Position numbers and translations under genes: made by a program
Notes under the pieces: generated by a model
The model's input: the letters and a program-made list of their open reading frames with translations, nothing else
What the model was told of the DNA's origin: nothing
Database searches by the model: none
Assembly (NCBI GenBank): GCA_036674765.1
Contig: JARVKI010000097.1
Coordinates: 94,187-158,186 of the forward strand
DNA: 64,000 nucleotides
From: Seiridium cupressi
Taxonomy: Eukaryota; Ascomycota; Sordariomycetes; Amphisphaeriales; Sporocadaceae
Reading direction: 5' to 3'
In this document: in pieces, positions 23,129 through 33,531 of the stretch
How the letters are laid out: every line of letters begins with the position of its first letter
How positions within the stretch are numbered: position 1 is the stretch's first letter

Positions 23129-25600
23129 GGTGAGAGGGATGTTGGGGCCCTCGGCGATGCCACTCGGTGCACTTGAATGTCGTCCTTATCCAGGGCCGGG
23201 TCTGAGAATTGACTGAGGATAGATCTTGGGATGTGACTATGGCAGGGTGGCGGTTGCGTGCTGTCCTACGTCAGAGCTGGGCATTGGGCGGCAGAGGGGA
23301 TTCCACAGTGGACGGCGGGAGGCGCGTGCGACGATATCTGGGATGATACGAAATTGAGGCTAGTGACGGCGTCGTGCAGCGAGGGACGGCTGACGAAATG
23401 ACAAAAATAGCCTAGGCCGTTGCTGGGCGAGCTGGTCGTGGCAATGAGGCTTGCTGGAAGCCGATCCTTCAAGGAGCGAGTGAGAAGTGTGAGAATGTAA
23501 TTGGTGTTGGACCTGGCAATGGACGTGGGCGGGTCATCAGAGGTGTGGTCTTGGCCTAGGTGCCGTCGAGGGCGCGCTCGGTGATGGGAAAACTACGAGT
23601 GCCAGCGGCGCTGGGGCTGGTGTGCTGGGTTAGGTAGGTGATGGTCGTATTCTAAAAGGTCAAGCCGACGAGGACATCGAAAGTCTAGGTCGTGCTCCGT
23701 GCAACGCCGTGTGCAGTGCGCTTCCCCTTGGTGAAATTGGAGAGAAGATGCGTTGGGCACGGCATGAGATGTTGGAGCCGCCCGTACGCAGGTATTGGAT
23801 GGATTGGAAACGGATCCCAAGGGCCCAGGGGGGGGATGGCGGGCGCTTCAAGCACCTTGCCGGGTTAAGGCACGCTAGCCAAGGGAAAGGGAAGGGAAGG
23901 GGATGGTAAGGACTGTAGATCAGCACAAGGCTCAAATTGCTCATGCTTCCATGTATCTAGCTACATAAATGCTCCCTCTCAATCATGAATGCATTCAGGT
24001 CCCAGCTGGACTCGAGGCCAGGTCGGAAGAGCTGCAGCTGAAGGACAAAGAAATAGCAGCCAACTATAGTACCTTACCTGTCGAGGCGAGCCTAGGCGAG
24101 GCTGACTTTAGCTCGGCTCGTCGAGGTTCTCCCCTACGCAGAAGGCCCAGCTGATGTACCTAACATTGGTGGGCATTGATTGTTGTGACGACGAGTTTAA
24201 TCTAAAGTGGACTGGACATTGAAGCTACGGCCCCAGCTGGGTACAATGGCACCAGCACCAAGCGATGTGCGATGGATGCCTGGTCGACAAGATCAGATGG
24301 AATGCCGTTCAGCAGCAGAAGCCACGATTCCCTGACATTGATAAGTGAACTCGTTGATCGAGTTCTGGGCCAGCTTCTGGGAGCGCTCGTCGGCCAGATG
24401 GATGTACATTAACGGTAGCCGCTCAGTCCACTTGGTGATATTATAGCGCCCAAGGTACTGTAACGTTTGATGGCAGCTAGCTGGTGTAGGGACCTCCAGC
24501 CAGGCGCGTGCGTTATGCTACAAGGCAACTACATTAAGGTAATAACAAACAACGAGATTCCCTACATGAACCGCAGGTTATGCGTGGTTGCTAGTTCGCC
24601 CATCGCAATTTGGCATAGAACAACTAGGTTAGGTCTCTTTCCATCTCGTATCTGCAGCTGTCAAAGTCGCATAGCCAGCTCACCCACCCCAACCAGCTCT
24701 ATCTTGGTCCAGAGTGAGATAAAACCTGAAAACCTACAAATTATACCTATGCATATCGTGCAGACTAGGAAAACATGCTTTGATCATCCCACATGCAATG
24801 TTCGGGATGCCGCCGCGTACCATGAAAAGCGCTGCCGACATTGGCTGCGCGTGCTTCTCGTCGTGCATTGGATTTCGGCACCCACTGACGCAGCTTCTCC
24901 ATCCGTCCCAGTGAAGAGAAGGGGTGTACTGATTTGGAATATTCTTCTTCTAACTGCACGCAGTCATGGAAGATGACCATTGACTTGACATCTGCCTATG
25001 AGTATATGAGTATACATTGTAACTTGGGTAGAGATTCACGTCACCCCTGGCCAAGGTCCAATGCGACGAATTCTCCTAGCACTAGTAGCCGCTTCAGAGA
25101 TCTGCCCTGACTTTCGGCGCCTTGGAGGGTTCAAAAAACAAAGAGGAAATCACGAGAGCATTACATCACATTCTAACAGCCACAATGGAATTGACTTTCA
25201 CTACATCTGCAGAATGGCTGCACGTTCGTTGGTTGAGGTGAGACTAACATACATTATTACGGTATCTTCGCTATGCTCGTACCGCGTCCGAAGTTGTGGC
25301 GCAGGGCCCAATTGCCGCTGCAGACATAGTGTCGCTCCTTTTGCCGGTGTATCGTAATTAAGTGTTGGTACAAAGCAATTCTAACGCAGGTCACCTAGGC
25401 GATAAGTACCGAGTATCCATCTACTAAGAGAGGTACGTAGCGGGACGCAACCTCGAAAACTGCCCCGCCATGGATCGAACTGCACAACGTCCGACGACCC
25501 CGCAGTCGTAAAGCTTCAGAGCACTTATAGTGGTAACCTGTTCATCGCAACCGAAAAAAAACCAATCTACAACGAGGAAGAACAGTCACCTCGTTCACCA
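23129..25600. other. Long divergent intergenic region between lrg1 and tma22
   Basis: 2.47 kb between two start codons. It should contain both promoters and probably a long lrg1 leader, which is common for fungal polarity regulators. Several CCTAGG or TTAGGTAGG sequences occur (near 23409, 23556, 23630, 24089 and 25391). Open frames up to 169 codons (24467-24976) show no domain features. Confidence 0.5.
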
Positions 25601-26292
25601 ATGGCAGATACGGAGACGTCAGAAGCTCCAGGTGAGCCCCAGGGCCGCCATGTGACCTACTGCGGTGGTAAGTTCACTTCCAATTTCTCTTCCAGTCTCG
25701 CAGCAGCGACTTGCTTGCGTGCCCCTCCATACCCAACTCGCGGATCGTCGACTGACACGATTTCCTGCCTCCAGTATGTACTCTCCCGCCAGAGTACTGC
25801 GAGTACGGCGGCACGACAAAGAAGTGCCAGGAGTGGCTCGAAAAGACTCACCCACGTCTCTACGAGCAGATCTGGTCGCCTGAAGCCTTGGAGGCTGCAA
25901 CCTCGTCTCTCAGCATCGAAGCCCAGAAGCGTGCCGCCAAAGACGCGCAGAAGAAAGCCGCGCAGGCCGAGAAGGCCGAGCAAAAGCAGGCATCCAAGAT
26001 CGCCAACAGTGTTGTCACTATCAAGCGCGTCGAACGGAACAAGCGGAAATTCGTCACGGCCGTCTCGGGACTAGAGGCTTTCGGGCTTGATCTCAAGAAA
26101 GTCTCCAAGGAGTTTGGCAAGAAGTTCGCTACGGGCAGCAGTGTGACCAAGGTGCCGAGTGGTGGGGAGGAGATCGTGGTTCAGGGTGACGTAAGCGATG
26201 AGATCGAAGAGTTCTTGTTGGAGAAGTATAAGGACATCCCAGAGGATAACATCGAGTTGGTCGACGACAAGGCCAAGAAGAAGGCAACATGA
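25601..26292 (+). CDS. tma22: TMA22 (DENR): translation reinitiation/recycling factor
   Basis: Density-regulated-protein family; with Tma20 (MCT-1) it ejects deacylated tRNA from 40S subunits during recycling and supports reinitiation. Exons are 25601-25667 and 25775-26292 with a 107-nt intron, giving 194 residues; yeast Tma22 is about 198. The join produces VTYCGVCTLPPEYCEYGG, which carries the N-terminal zinc-binding cysteines; KKCQEWLEKTHP supplies another. A Lys/Ala-rich linker leads to a SUI1 domain at about residues 100-185, with VTIKRVERNKRKFVTAVSGL and IVVQGDVSDEIEEFL. Length and both domains agree with the family. The stop lies 352 bp from the stop of the convergent borealin-like gene. 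Confidence 0.95.
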
Positions 26293-26644
26293 GCTGGCTA
26301 AAGTTTCGGACACGAGCCCCAACCGGGTAAAGATGTCGATTTAGGTCCCAGCTGATATGGCAACTATCATAACCATGGGACATAATAAGATTATACGAGC
26401 ACCTGGGGAAGAAAGGAACTCGAGATTTGCTTGAGCAGAGGACCACTATTGCATTTCATTGTAGAATGGGGGTCCTTATCATACCCCTAACCAGAATCAA
26501 GTCGATCCAGAACGCCAACGATAGATAATCATGTGCTTGCCATGCATAAACCAAACCCTGTTCTTCAAGGTCACATAACACCTAATTCCATACCACGAGT
26601 TCACTGCTTGGTCTTACCTCACACCATCATATTGCTTGACGGTT
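26293..26644. other. Convergent 3' region between tma22 and the borealin-like gene
   Basis: 352 bp between stop codons, presumably both 3' UTRs. Nothing else is seen. Confidence 0.6.
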
Positions 26645-27819
26645 CTATGCCTGTCGCTTCCGGAGTGTCCTTCCTGTGGTTGCCGGGACCGCTGTATTCG
26701 TCTTAGTGGCCGGTGCCTTCTTGGTCGTAGCGGATTTTATCGTGCTCATCATCGTCCGCTTGGCCGCCGGCGCGGGCTTTGCTGCTGTTCCTCTCGATGT
26801 TGCCATAGCCTTCTTAACGACGGTTCCAGTACTGGCCTCACTTGATTCACTCGCTTGGCTAATCTTCCTCCTGCCACGTGTTGGTGCTGTTGCGGACGAC
26901 GCTGAGGGCACTGCTGGCTTCCTAGATCTTGGGGCCGTCCCGGCGGTGCTCGATGTTGTCGTGGACGTTGTTGCTTTTCGACTTCCTGCTGCAGCTCCAC
27001 GGGTTGCCTTAGCCTTCTGGACCATGTTTGATAGCATATTAGATGAGGATTTCGTACTTATGCCCTTAGTGGGTGAGGCCGGACGGGCAATCATGGACTT
27101 GGCCGGTGAGGCGGGCCTCTCGATACCTCTTGGAAGAATCCGCACGTTGGTCGTTGTGGGCGTCAGGATTTGGCCTGGTTGGATGCGTGCCGCCTCGGCA
27201 ATCGCAGGGGCTCCACGGAGCTTCTTCTTGGGGTTGGCCATGGGCTCGACCGAGTTCTCCTTGTCATCACTTCCGGCAACGGTATCACTGCTTCACCATT
27301 AGTGCCAAACCATATGATTGCCTCGAACACGCTCGTCCTTTCATACCTCAAGCGTTTATGACCACGTTGAGTACTTCCGGATACTGGCTTGCGCGGGATA
27401 GGCTTTGGTGACGCGCCGTCCTTGATGGGCACAGGCGGAGGTTTTGCAACATACGGGGATCGAGGAGGTTGCGAGTGTTGGGGTTCCGTGTGCTTAGCCA
27501 GGAGGTCGCCCATTTTCAATTTCCTCAAGGCGTTGGGTATGCGATTTACGCGCATTTCGACGCGTGATCGAAGCTGCTGGGCCTGTACGTTATACTGGGC
27601 TCTTAACCTTCGAGCGCGTTCCGTGACTATTTATCGTCAGCCTGATAGCTCAGAACATGGCTGGGAAAGGTGCATACTCTCGAGCTGGAGGTTGTCTATG
27701 AGCGCCTGCTTTTGCGCGACTGTCAATCCCATCTTCCGTTTCTTGCTGATAGGGCTTCTGTTTTCAACGGAGGTGGGCGTCAGGTCCGACTTGCGCTTTC
27801 TCGGCCGTACTGGAGCCAT
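26645..27819 (-). CDS. nbl1: Borealin/Nbl1-type chromosomal passenger subunit
   Basis: Probable borealin-family subunit of the chromosomal passenger complex, which positions Aurora kinase on chromosomes with INCENP and survivin homologues. Exons are 27819-27678, 27626-27347 and 27287-26645, with introns of 51 and 59 nt, giving 354 residues. The diagnostic part is the N-terminal helix spanning the first intron: KQALIDNLQLEITERARRLR, then MRVNRIPNALRKLKMGDLL (about residues 35-85), as in the Nbl1/borealin N-terminal domain. A Pro-rich linker and the acidic patch SDTVAGSDDKENS follow across intron 2. The C-terminus is Ala/Thr/Lys/Arg-rich, probably DNA- or microtubule-contacting, and ends TLRKRQA. 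Yeast Nbl1 is only about 73 residues, so this is a long form. Family assignment is by motif. Confidence 0.8.
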
Positions 27820-28386
27820 GTTGCTATCTTTCTGCGTCGTTTTGGATTTTGGGTTAAGCTGTTGTGATCTGCTGTATTCGATTCAGGGTCGCGCGAGGTG
27901 CTGGTACGTACACGTTAATGCTCTTCCAAGAGCATCGGCGCTGGAAGTAAACAAAGTGCCGCGGTGGTGTTAGTGGCCGACTCGCTACCCCAAAAAGAAG
28001 CTTGGCGGGTCGATGCAGGGGGGTCTGGGGGGTGTGGGATGGGTTATTGATTATCTGCCAGCTTCCTCCGAAACTTCAAAGAGGAGCAAAGATCTATAGT
28101 AAAAGCAAGCTCAAAACAAGACATAAAATCGGCCTCAGTATCAACAGCAGCAAGTCTAACTCAATGTTCTCTCTCGTAGTTTATGCTTGTCGTGCGGGCA
28201 AATGGCAGTGTAAACGTCAAAGCCGCTCTAATTGGCCCGAGCTCTTAGTGCCGGCCCGTCCTACGTACCTCAAGGCTGCGATTGCCTTACGTTTGTGAGC
28301 TTCCAGCCTTTCCATCAGCTAGCTTCCCAACGACCTTCTTCACAACTTCCGAACCACCACATCGCATCCCCATCACAACCGCCAAG
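27820..28386. promoter_or_regulatory. Divergent promoter region of borealin-like gene and rpn10
   Basis: 567 bp between two start codons. The stretch before rpn10 is C-rich, as is usual for fungal leaders. No specific element is recognised. Confidence 0.45.
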
Positions 28387-29360
28387 ATGCCTTTAGAAGC
28401 AGTGATGATCATCGCCGACAACAGCGAGAGCTCGCGCAATGGAGATTACCAGCCCACCCGTTTCGACTCTCAGGCGGATTCCATCAACATCCTGTTTGAC
28501 TCTATCACACAAGGAAACCCGGAGTCGTCAGTAGGCTTGATGAGCATGGGAGGCAAGGGACCAGAGGTCTTGTCGACACTCACAACAGAGCGAGGCAAGC
28601 TCCTGGATGGTCTACACAGGACGAAGAAGAAGATCTCGGGAAAGTCACATCTTGCCACCGGCATCCAGATTGCTAGTGTAAGCAAACCGTTGGCTGCACC
28701 TCCCGCAGCTTCATTCTGCAGCGCATAGACATTGACGGTATACAGCTGGCCCTGAAACACCGACAGAACAAGTCACAACGCCAACGAATCATCGTCTTCA
28801 TCTGCTCCCCCGTCGATGACGAGGAGAAGAAGTTAGTGGCCCTAGCCAAGAAGATGAAGAAGAGCACCATCGACATCGACTTTGTACTATTCGGCGATCT
28901 AGACGACGATGAGGTTCAAAAGAAGCTTGAGGCTTTCAACAATGTGGTGAAGGGTAACGACAATTCTCATCTTGTTGTCATACCACCCAGTGGCAAGCTG
29001 CTTAGCGACCAACTGATAGCATCCCCAATCATGCTCGGTGCGAATGCTGGTGCTGGCGCTGGTGCTGGCGCTGGCATGGAGAGTGGAGGTGGAGGTGGTG
29101 GTGGCGGCGGCGACTTTGGCGGCTTCGACTTCGACCCTAGTGCTGATCCGGAGTTGGCTCTTGCCCTACGCATGAGTATGGAGGAAGAGAACGCGAGACA
29201 GGCACGGCAAGCCCAGGCGGAGGAAGACTCCTCCAAGAAGACCAACCTCGAGGGCATCCAGGAGGAGGGCGAAAACCAACCTTTACTGGACAAGAATGGA
29301 GAGGCAAGTGGATCATCCAAGAAGAACGACAAGGATGATGACAAGATGGACACCTCATAG
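28387..29360 (+). CDS. rpn10: RPN10: proteasome ubiquitin receptor
   Basis: A 19S regulatory-particle subunit that binds polyubiquitin and stabilises the lid-base contact. Exons are 28387-28677 and 28746-29360 with a 68-nt intron, giving 301 residues. The von Willebrand A domain spans about residues 1-190, beginning LEAVMIIADNSESSRNGDY. The intron joins IQIAS to LALKHRQNKSQRQRI. A ubiquitin-interacting motif, DPELALALRMSMEEE, lies at about 231-245. Between the two is a low-complexity (Ala-Gly)n then Gly9 linker (29041-29117) that I do not expect in yeast Rpn10. The tail is charged and ends KDDDKMDTS. Only one UIM is visible, as in yeast. Confidence 0.96.
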
Positions 29361-29697
29361 ACTCTGCATTGTACCTCTTTGACTCAATTGGCAAAGGCAT
29401 AATCGTCGCTCCGAGATGGAGCGGGGCTTGCCATTCTTGTATGATAATAGACCAGAGAAATCCATGACTTGATGAGGAATGCCATATTCACATTATAGAG
29501 CGATTACATCTCCGCCTACCAGCCGTATTCCGAACGACTACGAACCAAAACTCCTAACTCCTTGCAAAGCATCATGCGCATAGAACTTGCGGTTTGCAAG
29601 ACATCTATGAAGACCGCTTGGATTGCCGACCCTGATCTGAAAACACTATGACCCTTTGATCATTATGTCCATTTTCTAAAGTAAACTCCCCCTTCGC
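29361..29697. other. Convergent 3' region between rpn10 and trs23
   Basis: 337 bp between stop codons, presumably both 3' UTRs. No other signal seen. Confidence 0.6.
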
Positions 29698-30310
29698 CTA
29701 CCGGGAATTATTAATCTCCCGAATATACGAGTTCAGCTTGCGGTCAAACATCTCACACCGTACGGGCATTTCGAGTTGGTAGAAAGGGTTCTTCATGACA
29801 TAATCGGCATACAGTTCGTAGACCTTGCGCACGGTGCCCTCGGTCACTCCCGTTTGCAATGTGTCGGTGAACAGCAGGAACTTTATCCCCGTCTGCGTGT
29901 TGAAGCACTGCATGCGGAAGTTCTCCGTCTCCAACACCTCCAGGCCATTGGGTGGCTCCGGACGTGTACCGGGAGCGGTCGGTGGTTGATGTGCTTTCAG
30001 AGGGTTAAGACGGGTTGTGATTGCGTGAACTCTGAGAGTCGATCAGCATGGGGACCTGGCTCAAGAGGGATAACAAGATTATAACGAAGCAAGAGTAGCC
30101 GAGGGACCTCAAGCTGAGAAAGTTTTATCACGCATACCCATGAAATGTGCCGGCAAGAACAAGATAGTCATTTGTGTTCAGCTGGTTGAGGCCCTCTGCA
30201 AAGGTGCGGTTGTATATCAGACCGCCGGCCTTGTTGATGATGATGAGTGCCAGCACCCCCCTGAGAATGGTTAGTATATGCTGCCAGCGAACGGAATGAG
30301 AAACTTACAT
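29698..30310 (-). CDS. trs23: TRS23/TRAPPC4: TRAPP tethering-complex subunit
   Basis: A core TRAPP subunit, part of the Rab1/Ypt1 exchange factor at the Golgi. The model is 30310-30309 (AT of the start codon), 30260-30138 and 30031-29698, giving 152 residues. The longin-like N-terminus reads [19 protein letters not shown], then [20 protein letters not shown] across the second intron (106 nt). The C-terminal part includes [40 protein letters not shown] and FDRKLNSYI, all typical of this subunit. Yeast Trs23 is longer (219) because of an insertion. The start codon is split by a 48-nt intron (AT|G), with donor GTAAGT and branch CTAAC. No other in-frame ATG precedes the conserved N-terminus. It is divergent from rpb4. 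Confidence 0.9.
30261..30308 (-). other. Intron splitting the trs23 start codon (AT|G)
   Basis: 48 nt with a consensus donor GTAAGT, a branch-like ACTAACC and an acceptor TCTCAG. The two bases before it are AT and the first base after it is G, so ATG exists only in spliced RNA. The next codons give [13 protein letters not shown], the expected Trs23 N-terminus. Confidence 0.8.
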
Positions 30311-30870
30311 GTTCAATTTGTGACAGTGTTTGAGTCTTGTGGAGGTCAACGATATCTATCCGCTCGTAAATGTAGTCTACAGTCTCATTTCTGGCCTTGG
30401 TAGCGCAGCTGCAATGAAGGTGCGCTTTCACTTAGTGTTGTCTCTGTGCACATACAGACGAGCATGCGCTACAGCCAGCATGAATCGCAATGCAGCTGAC
30501 TTCCACAGGAAACCGCGACCGGAGTTTATCCAGCGGCCGGCGGGTAGCAGGGGTCCCGCTTGTACCCCCAGACGCGCTAGCGCGCTAGGTCCTCCAAGCT
30601 TCCCTGTCAACTTTATTCAGAGCCGCATTCGAACTCGGGCGCCTCAACTCGAACTCTGCACATCTCACTGCGCAACTTGCTCGTCTGCGACAGTCGCATT
30701 TCTCATCCAACCCACCAGCCCGCCTCCGACCCACCATAACGTTGCCGATCCTGAAGAGTATATCTTCATTCTGCGCCTCCGACGACATACATCCTCACTC
30801 GCGACGATCCCAGCCCCCCCTTCTTCCATCCGCTTCGTCCATCTGAGCTTGGCATCACCACTCGACGATC
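30311..30870. promoter_or_regulatory. Divergent promoter region of trs23 and rpb4
   Basis: 560 bp between two start codons, C-rich toward rpb4. A 10-base palindrome GCGCTAGCGC sits at 30574-30583. A 196-codon plus-strand frame here overlaps the leader and is not called. Confidence 0.45.
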
Positions 30871-31547
30871 ATGGCACAGAGAAACGGCGCCAATACCGCA
30901 AATCCCTGGGGCACTGCTAATAACAATGCACCAACTTCGCGCGCCAAGCCAATACCCGCTGGCAACGAGGAGGCTTCCACCGTCCTGAACCTCGGCGAGT
31001 TCCAGGACGTCGACACGCTGACACTGTCTGAGGCTTCGCTGGTTATTAATGCGCTTGTCAACAAGCGTAGGATCGAGGGAAAGGACGTGGACAAGAACGA
31101 GTACGTTTTCCATGCGTTCTAGTGCTCCAGCGTGGCAGCAGTAGTGTAGATGGGCCGCGAGGGCAGGTGAAAGGGGTCGAGGGCTGACGCTTGAGTGATG
31201 CCACAGGATGCTTACGAAAACCATGGACTATCTGGATAACTTTGCGCGTTTCCAGAAGAAGGAGAACGTCGAGGCAGTGGAGCGCCTCCTGAGTGCGCAT
31301 AAGGAGTTCCATAAGTTTGAGCGGGCACAGCTTGGTATGGCTTCTTCTTTTCTTTTCGAGTACTAGTCGTTACGGGACAATACTGCGGCGTAGGCAGAGC
31401 GGACAATCGAATGGTAACTAACACGAAACAGGGACTCTATGTTGTGCTGATGCGGAGGAGGCCAAGACTCTCATCCCCTCCTTGTCTGATAAGATTAGCG
31501 ACGAGGACCTTACCGAGCTTCTGGAAGAGATGCAGAAGTTCCGGTAA
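30871..31547 (+). CDS. rpb4: RPB4: RNA polymerase II subunit
   Basis: Rpb4 pairs with Rpb7 to form the stalk of RNA polymerase II and binds nascent RNA. Exons are 30871-31100, 31207-31334 and 31432-31547, with introns of 106 and 97 nt, giving 157 residues. The joins run VDKNEMLTKTMDYLDNFARF and FERAQLGTLCCADAEEAKTL without breaks. The family motifs LNLGEFQDVDTLTLSEASLV in the N-terminus and IPSLSDKISDEDLTELLEEM at the end are clear. The protein is short like human POLR2D (142) and lacks the charged insertion of yeast Rpb4 (221). The stop TAA is at 31545-31547. Confidence 0.96.
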
Positions 31548-32340
31548 CTTTTGGCAGAAAAGGAATTCTTTCCTCCCCAGGCCTTCAGGATATAACTTTG
31601 CCTGCGGGACTCCCTCAGCTTCTTGGCACAGACTCGATACGAATTGCAACGACCGTATCATGCATAGAGCTTGTTTCTCTCTTCTAATCACAGAAAATGG
31701 TAAATGACGGGGGCGTTTAAGATTGCACGATCAATCGATTGCATAGAGACTTCGGCTCAAGGGAAGTGCCAAAAGGAGATCATTTTTCACATTGCATGGA
31801 ACCGGCGCAAAGTAAAAGGGGTTGAGATTGATTTAGGGAGAAATGCGAGGGCGGATATCTGGCATTTGTTCACGCCTAGCACTTTTCTCCATCACCAAAG
31901 CATTTGATTCCCTCCAATTCCTGGTGTTTGCTAGCCTTTCTCGGAATGGTGAAAGGCGTACACCTGGAGACGACCTCATGATTGAGTGGATTGTCTCGCA
32001 CCAGATGATCTTTATACTAAACGCGATATGCTCTAAATACCCAATGGCTGACGGATACTCAAATTCAGTCCGTGAATAATATTCTCGGGTTTCAGTGGAT
32101 TAAAAATGGTATATCACAATCGTAAATGACTTATACACTGGCTCTCTCAACACGACAGTTTCAGTTCAAATACAAATGACGATCATGATGTTTAACATCC
32201 ATTCCTCCCGTATTACATTAAATTCCTGGTCGAATAATTGCTGTGGATGCTGATATGTACAGGCCAACTCCCTGGTCGTATTATGAGATATGTATGCGAA
32301 CCGCCTTATCCTCCATGGAACTTTCCTCCTTTCCACAACG
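31548..32340. other. Convergent 3' region between rpb4 and erg26
   Basis: 793 bp between stop codons, fairly AT-rich, presumably both 3' UTRs. No gene seen. Confidence 0.6.
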
Positions 32341-33531
32341 CTACCTCGCTGCTTTCTTCTGATCTAGAGTCCACTGCACCGCCCTTCTGACACCCTCGCT
32401 GAGCTCCACCTGGGGCTTGTAGCCAAGCCTTCTCCGTGCCTTGGTGATATCGTAATACCTTGTCATGCAGCTGTACACGATTCTCTGGCGGTTGAACGTG
32501 GGTGGCTTGCGCATGATGCCGAACGCGATCTCACTGAGCAATCCCAGCACAATACCCACCTCTCTCGACATCTCCCAGACGTGGGCCGTTCCCTTGTCGC
32601 TGCCTGCTGCGCGCCAGATGGCCCGCGCGAAGTCCCAGAAATATACCGGCTCGCCGTTGGTCACCAGGAAAGCCTCCCCGTCCACACGCTCGTGGTCAAG
32701 CGGTATCGTCTGGCTCTGCGCTGTGAGGAGCAGTGCTCTGGCGGCCAGAAGGTGCGCATGCGCCACGTTCTCGACGTAGGTGAAGTCAAACATGTTCGTG
32801 TTGGGCCCCACCTGAACGTTGGTCCGTCCTTGCTCGTAGATGTTGACCAGGTGGTAGACGGCTTGCACATCGCCTTCGCCGAAGATGCCCGATGGCCGGA
32901 TCGCAGCTGTCAGGAGATCCGGGTGCGGCTCGGCGCGGTTCGCAGCGAGGGCGATTGATTCTGCTTCGGCCTGGCAACGATGTTGTCAGCATGCGACTAT
33001 AAGAGTTACCAGAAGGAGTAAAAGAAAACCACCACGCACCTTAGTCTCAGAATAGTATTCGGATTGATTCTTTCCCCTGATGATCGGCCAATTCTCATTC
33101 GCATTGATCAAGTCGCTCTTATTATCACTCATAATGCTTGCTGAACTCGTAAACACGAGAGCCTTGACGCCACTCTGCTGCGACGCCGTGACGACAGCTC
33201 TGGTACCTTCAACATTGACCTTGCGGAACAGCTCATCGCTGATGGCGCCACTGCCCTGCGCCGGCGGCGAAGCAGTGTGGATCACGACGTCGGGCTTCAG
33301 CTTGCCGAACACCTTGACCAGGTTGTCGGCATCTGTTATGTCTGCCTCCACGTACTCGACGCCATCCGACTCGGGTCGCCGGTTGCGCTGGCATCGCAGG
33401 TCGATAACGGACACGGCGCTCGTCGTCCAGTCCCGGAATACCAGGTTCACCACGTGGTGGCCAAGGAAGCCGCAACCACCGATGACGAGAACACGGCCCA
33501 GTGAGGGCTTCTGAGGCTTTTCACTGGCCAT
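32341..33531 (-). CDS. erg26: ERG26: sterol-4-alpha-carboxylate 3-dehydrogenase (decarboxylating)
   Basis: An NAD(P)-dependent enzyme of C-4 demethylation in ergosterol synthesis at the endoplasmic reticulum, working with Erg25, Erg27 and Erg28. Exons are 33531-33040 and 32970-32341 with a 69-nt intron, giving 373 residues (yeast 349). The Rossmann motif GGCGFLG is near residue 18. The catalytic YSETK is residues 160-164 and ends exon 1. Further family features are DVVIHTASP, TSSASIMSDN, AAIRPSGIFGEGD and NMFDFTYVENVAHAHLLAAR. The open frame extends 34 codons upstream to an ATG at 33633. I prefer the ATG at 33531 (MASEKPQKPSLGRVLVIGG) because the extra residues look like leader and family members start shortly before the Rossmann strand. 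Confidence 0.92.

Noticed and set aside
25441..25520. Possible minus-strand tRNA (GTTCGATCC-like box B)
   Set aside because: No five-pair T stem, no matching acceptor stem and no A box could be drawn around it.
26676..27302. 208-codon plus-strand frame opposite the borealin-like gene
   Set aside because: It is a shadow of the Ala/Thr-rich minus-strand exon; its Ala/Val-rich hydrophobic translation reflects codon bias of the real gene.
30330..30920. 196-codon plus-strand frame overlapping the start of rpb4
   Set aside because: It covers the divergent promoter and overlaps rpb4 exon 1 in another frame.
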